From Cyclostephanos tholiformis (taxonomy: Eukaryota; Bacillariophyta; Thalassiosirophyceae; Thalassiosirales; Thalassiosiraceae), in NCBI GenBank assembly GCA_036939975.1, contig JALLPB010000276.1, forward strand, positions 1,329 to 20,488: 19,160 nucleotides of DNA, given 5' to 3'. Position numbers and translations under genes: made by a program. The notes beneath the pieces are model-generated. The model saw only the letters and a list, made by a program, of their open reading frames with translations. It made no database searches and was not told the DNA's origin. Shown here piece after piece: positions 17,642-19,160 of this stretch (position 1 is the stretch's first letter; every line of letters begins with the position of its first letter).

Positions 17642-18354
17642 TGTTTCCCCCGCCCCCCTCCGAGGTTCGGGACGGGAGGGATCGCGACGACGACGACAAT
17701 AACGACGACAGAGTCGAACGGAGGTCGTACCCGTCCTTGATAGGGAATTCGCTGCACGCAATGATCGGGGATGTGAACCTCTTCCTATCGGACGCGCATG
17801 ATGACGACGACGACGACGAGGGGGAGGCGAATCAGGGTGTGGCGGTGTCATCGACGTCGACGTCGTCCGCGAGGAGGAGGAGGCAGGCAGAGATCGACGT
17901 CATGATCGCACTTCCCTCCCATCGTCATCGCGATCTAGGTGCCGAGATAGCCCTCATGACGATGCACTACGCATCGTCGAACCTGAACGTGTCGCGATTC
18001 TATGCGAAGATACACGAGACGAACGAGACGTCGCTTCGATTGTTCGAACGGAAGTTGGGATACGCGATGTGCGGTTACGCGAAGTGCTTCGGCGAATACG
18101 AACTTGAATGCAGCATGGACTGTCCGGATATGCTAACGACGTATATCGAGCGGAGATGGAATGAGCGGTGGTTGTCGACGAGGAGGATGGTGGGTGGGGA
18201 GACGATGGCTTCGATCGAGGACGATAGAGGCGGGATTCTAGACGGCGATGATGCCGACGAGATCGACGGTGGTAAGAAGCGCGATGTTATCGGACGACGA
18301 ATACGACGGGATCGCCATCGACGAATATACGACACGTTCGATTGTCCCTTATGA
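17356..18354 (+). CDS. NAT9: NAT9-type GNAT N-acetyltransferase with poly-Asp insertions
   Basis: A 332-residue intronless homologue of NAT9, a GNAT-superfamily acetyltransferase expected to use acetyl-CoA. The N-terminus carries the NAT9 hallmark: VILVPYRPEHIRTYHGWM (14-31), LLQLTSSEPLTYEEEVRMQ (36-54) and KCTFVVL (63-69). After a low-complexity insert of 13 Asp (83-95) plus more acidic and Arg residues come MIGDVNLFLSD (136-146), a second acidic insert, and AEIDVMIALPSHRHRDLGAEIALMTM. Then follow RFYAKIHETNETSLRLFERKLGY (214-236) and FGEYELECSM. The acetyl-CoA loop normally reads R/QxxGxG/A; here it is RHRDLG (190-195), so the first Gly is Asp193. A basic/acidic tail (266-332) extends beyond animal NAT9 (~207 residues). 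Whether it is catalytically active is uncertain. Confidence 0.9.
17602..17640 (+). repeat. (GAY)n trinucleotide repeat encoding poly-Asp
   Basis: Thirteen consecutive Asp codons (GAT four times, then GAC) in the NAT9 homologue. A second, shorter GAY run lies near 17800-17818. Both sit in poorly conserved linkers between conserved NAT9 blocks. Confidence 0.9.
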
Positions 18355-19160
18355 GAGAAGATACCTGTCTCCGTTGATGTGATGATGTTTCTCACGATGG
18401 AACCACACCACTTGCCGGCGAGAGTGAATCTTTGTAGACGAATGTTCCAGAGCACTTCGCACTTTGTTGATATCGCTACGACACACTAGGAGAAAAAGAG
18501 GCGGCTTAGATGCTGGTATTCGCGAGTGGAATTATTCGATCGACAAGGCCGGACAAATGAATTGGCTGTGGGCGGAGATTTCGCGATTGAGAGTATTTGT
18601 ATTGGTGTAGTCGATGAGTGTTGGGCATATGTTGACGACGAAAACAATCCAAACATGTCATTCTCTACAGGTTTCAGTCTTATTCAATTCAATGTTTAGG
18701 GTTTCTTGGTAGGGCACTGCCTCCTTACCTTAAATGGGGCCTACTTACCTTAGGAGGAGGTCGTTAAAAGCCTTAGATCCATCCTGGGGAGACAAGGAAG
18801 AGAAGTCCACAGAAATCACCAAAGAGTAATCTCATCATTTTGTCCCGAAGGATCCCTCTATCTTCTGCTGCTGATGATGTGTCTTGTATGATGGGAGCTA
18901 GTCCACATTTGAAAAGGTGCTATATGGTGTGTTTTAATATTGGAGCGTTACCAAAACAATTTTGTGTTTGTGCTATACTACAGTGCCCAGTACAATTGTC
19001 CAGGTAGCGAAACTGAGTTTTTTCCCACCTCCCCCGGGATATTTCCCACTTTCGGCGGGAAATAACTTTTTTACCCGCCATATGATTCCTTCCGCAGGCT
19101 CTTTACAGAAGCAGGCAGAAGAGAGGTGAAGAGAGGCAACCATAATATTTTCACCCCCAC
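18355..19160. other. Right flank, no gene recognised
   Basis: I could not support a gene here. The start should be the NAT9 3' untranslated region. Further on, cttacctta occurs twice (around 18725-18750) within a stretch bounded by cctcct and aggagg. At 19054-19062 ggcgggaaa matches the E2F core on the reverse strand, and acccgcca follows shortly after. The final 60 bases include a direct near-repeat (agagaggtga/agagaggcaa). This may be the promoter of a gene starting beyond the window. Confidence 0.4.

Overview
This is nuclear DNA of a unicellular eukaryotic alga, most likely a diatom and probably a centric one. Four things point there. Introns are short (79-312 bases), have GTRAG-type donors and split recognisable eukaryotic proteins. 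One mitochondrial isocitrate dehydrogenase ends in an EF-hand, a combination I know from diatoms. One predicted protein has a signal peptide followed by AHA|F, like the diatom plastid-import motif. Coding sequence is compact and rich in GAC/TCG-type triplet runs. The species assignment is inference.

The window holds ten protein genes. I re-assembled the spliced ones by hand, using splice sites, reading phase and family conservation. In order: mitochondrial EF-hand isocitrate dehydrogenase (-), COP9 signalosome subunit 4 (+, 4 exons), ABCG half-transporter (-, 5 exons), SKP1 (+, 3 exons), TAF9 (-, 1 exon), an unrecognised 277-residue protein (+, 2 exons), a DUF1995 protein (-, 3 exons), an NFACT-R (DUF814) protein (+, 2 exons), an unrecognised plastid-targeted protein (-, 1 exon) and a NAT9-type N-acetyltransferase (+, 1 exon).

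The strands alternate perfectly (-+-+-+-+-+). Every internal gene therefore shares a short divergent promoter with one neighbour (139-348 bases between start codons) and a short convergent 3' region with the other (64-315 bases). The outer ~1 kb on the left and ~0.8 kb on the right contain no gene I can support.

The genes do not form one pathway. CSN4 and SKP1 both act in cullin-RING ubiquitin ligase biology (CSN removes NEDD8 from cullins; SKP1 is the SCF adaptor). The DUF1995 protein, the AHA|F protein and possibly the NFACT-R protein look organelle-directed. The most notable items are the stand-alone, organelle-directed NFACT-R protein, the 13-base micro-exon in CSN4, the EF-hand IDH, and the NAT9 homologue with a changed acetyl-CoA-loop glycine. 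I found no mobile element, CRISPR array or RNA gene.
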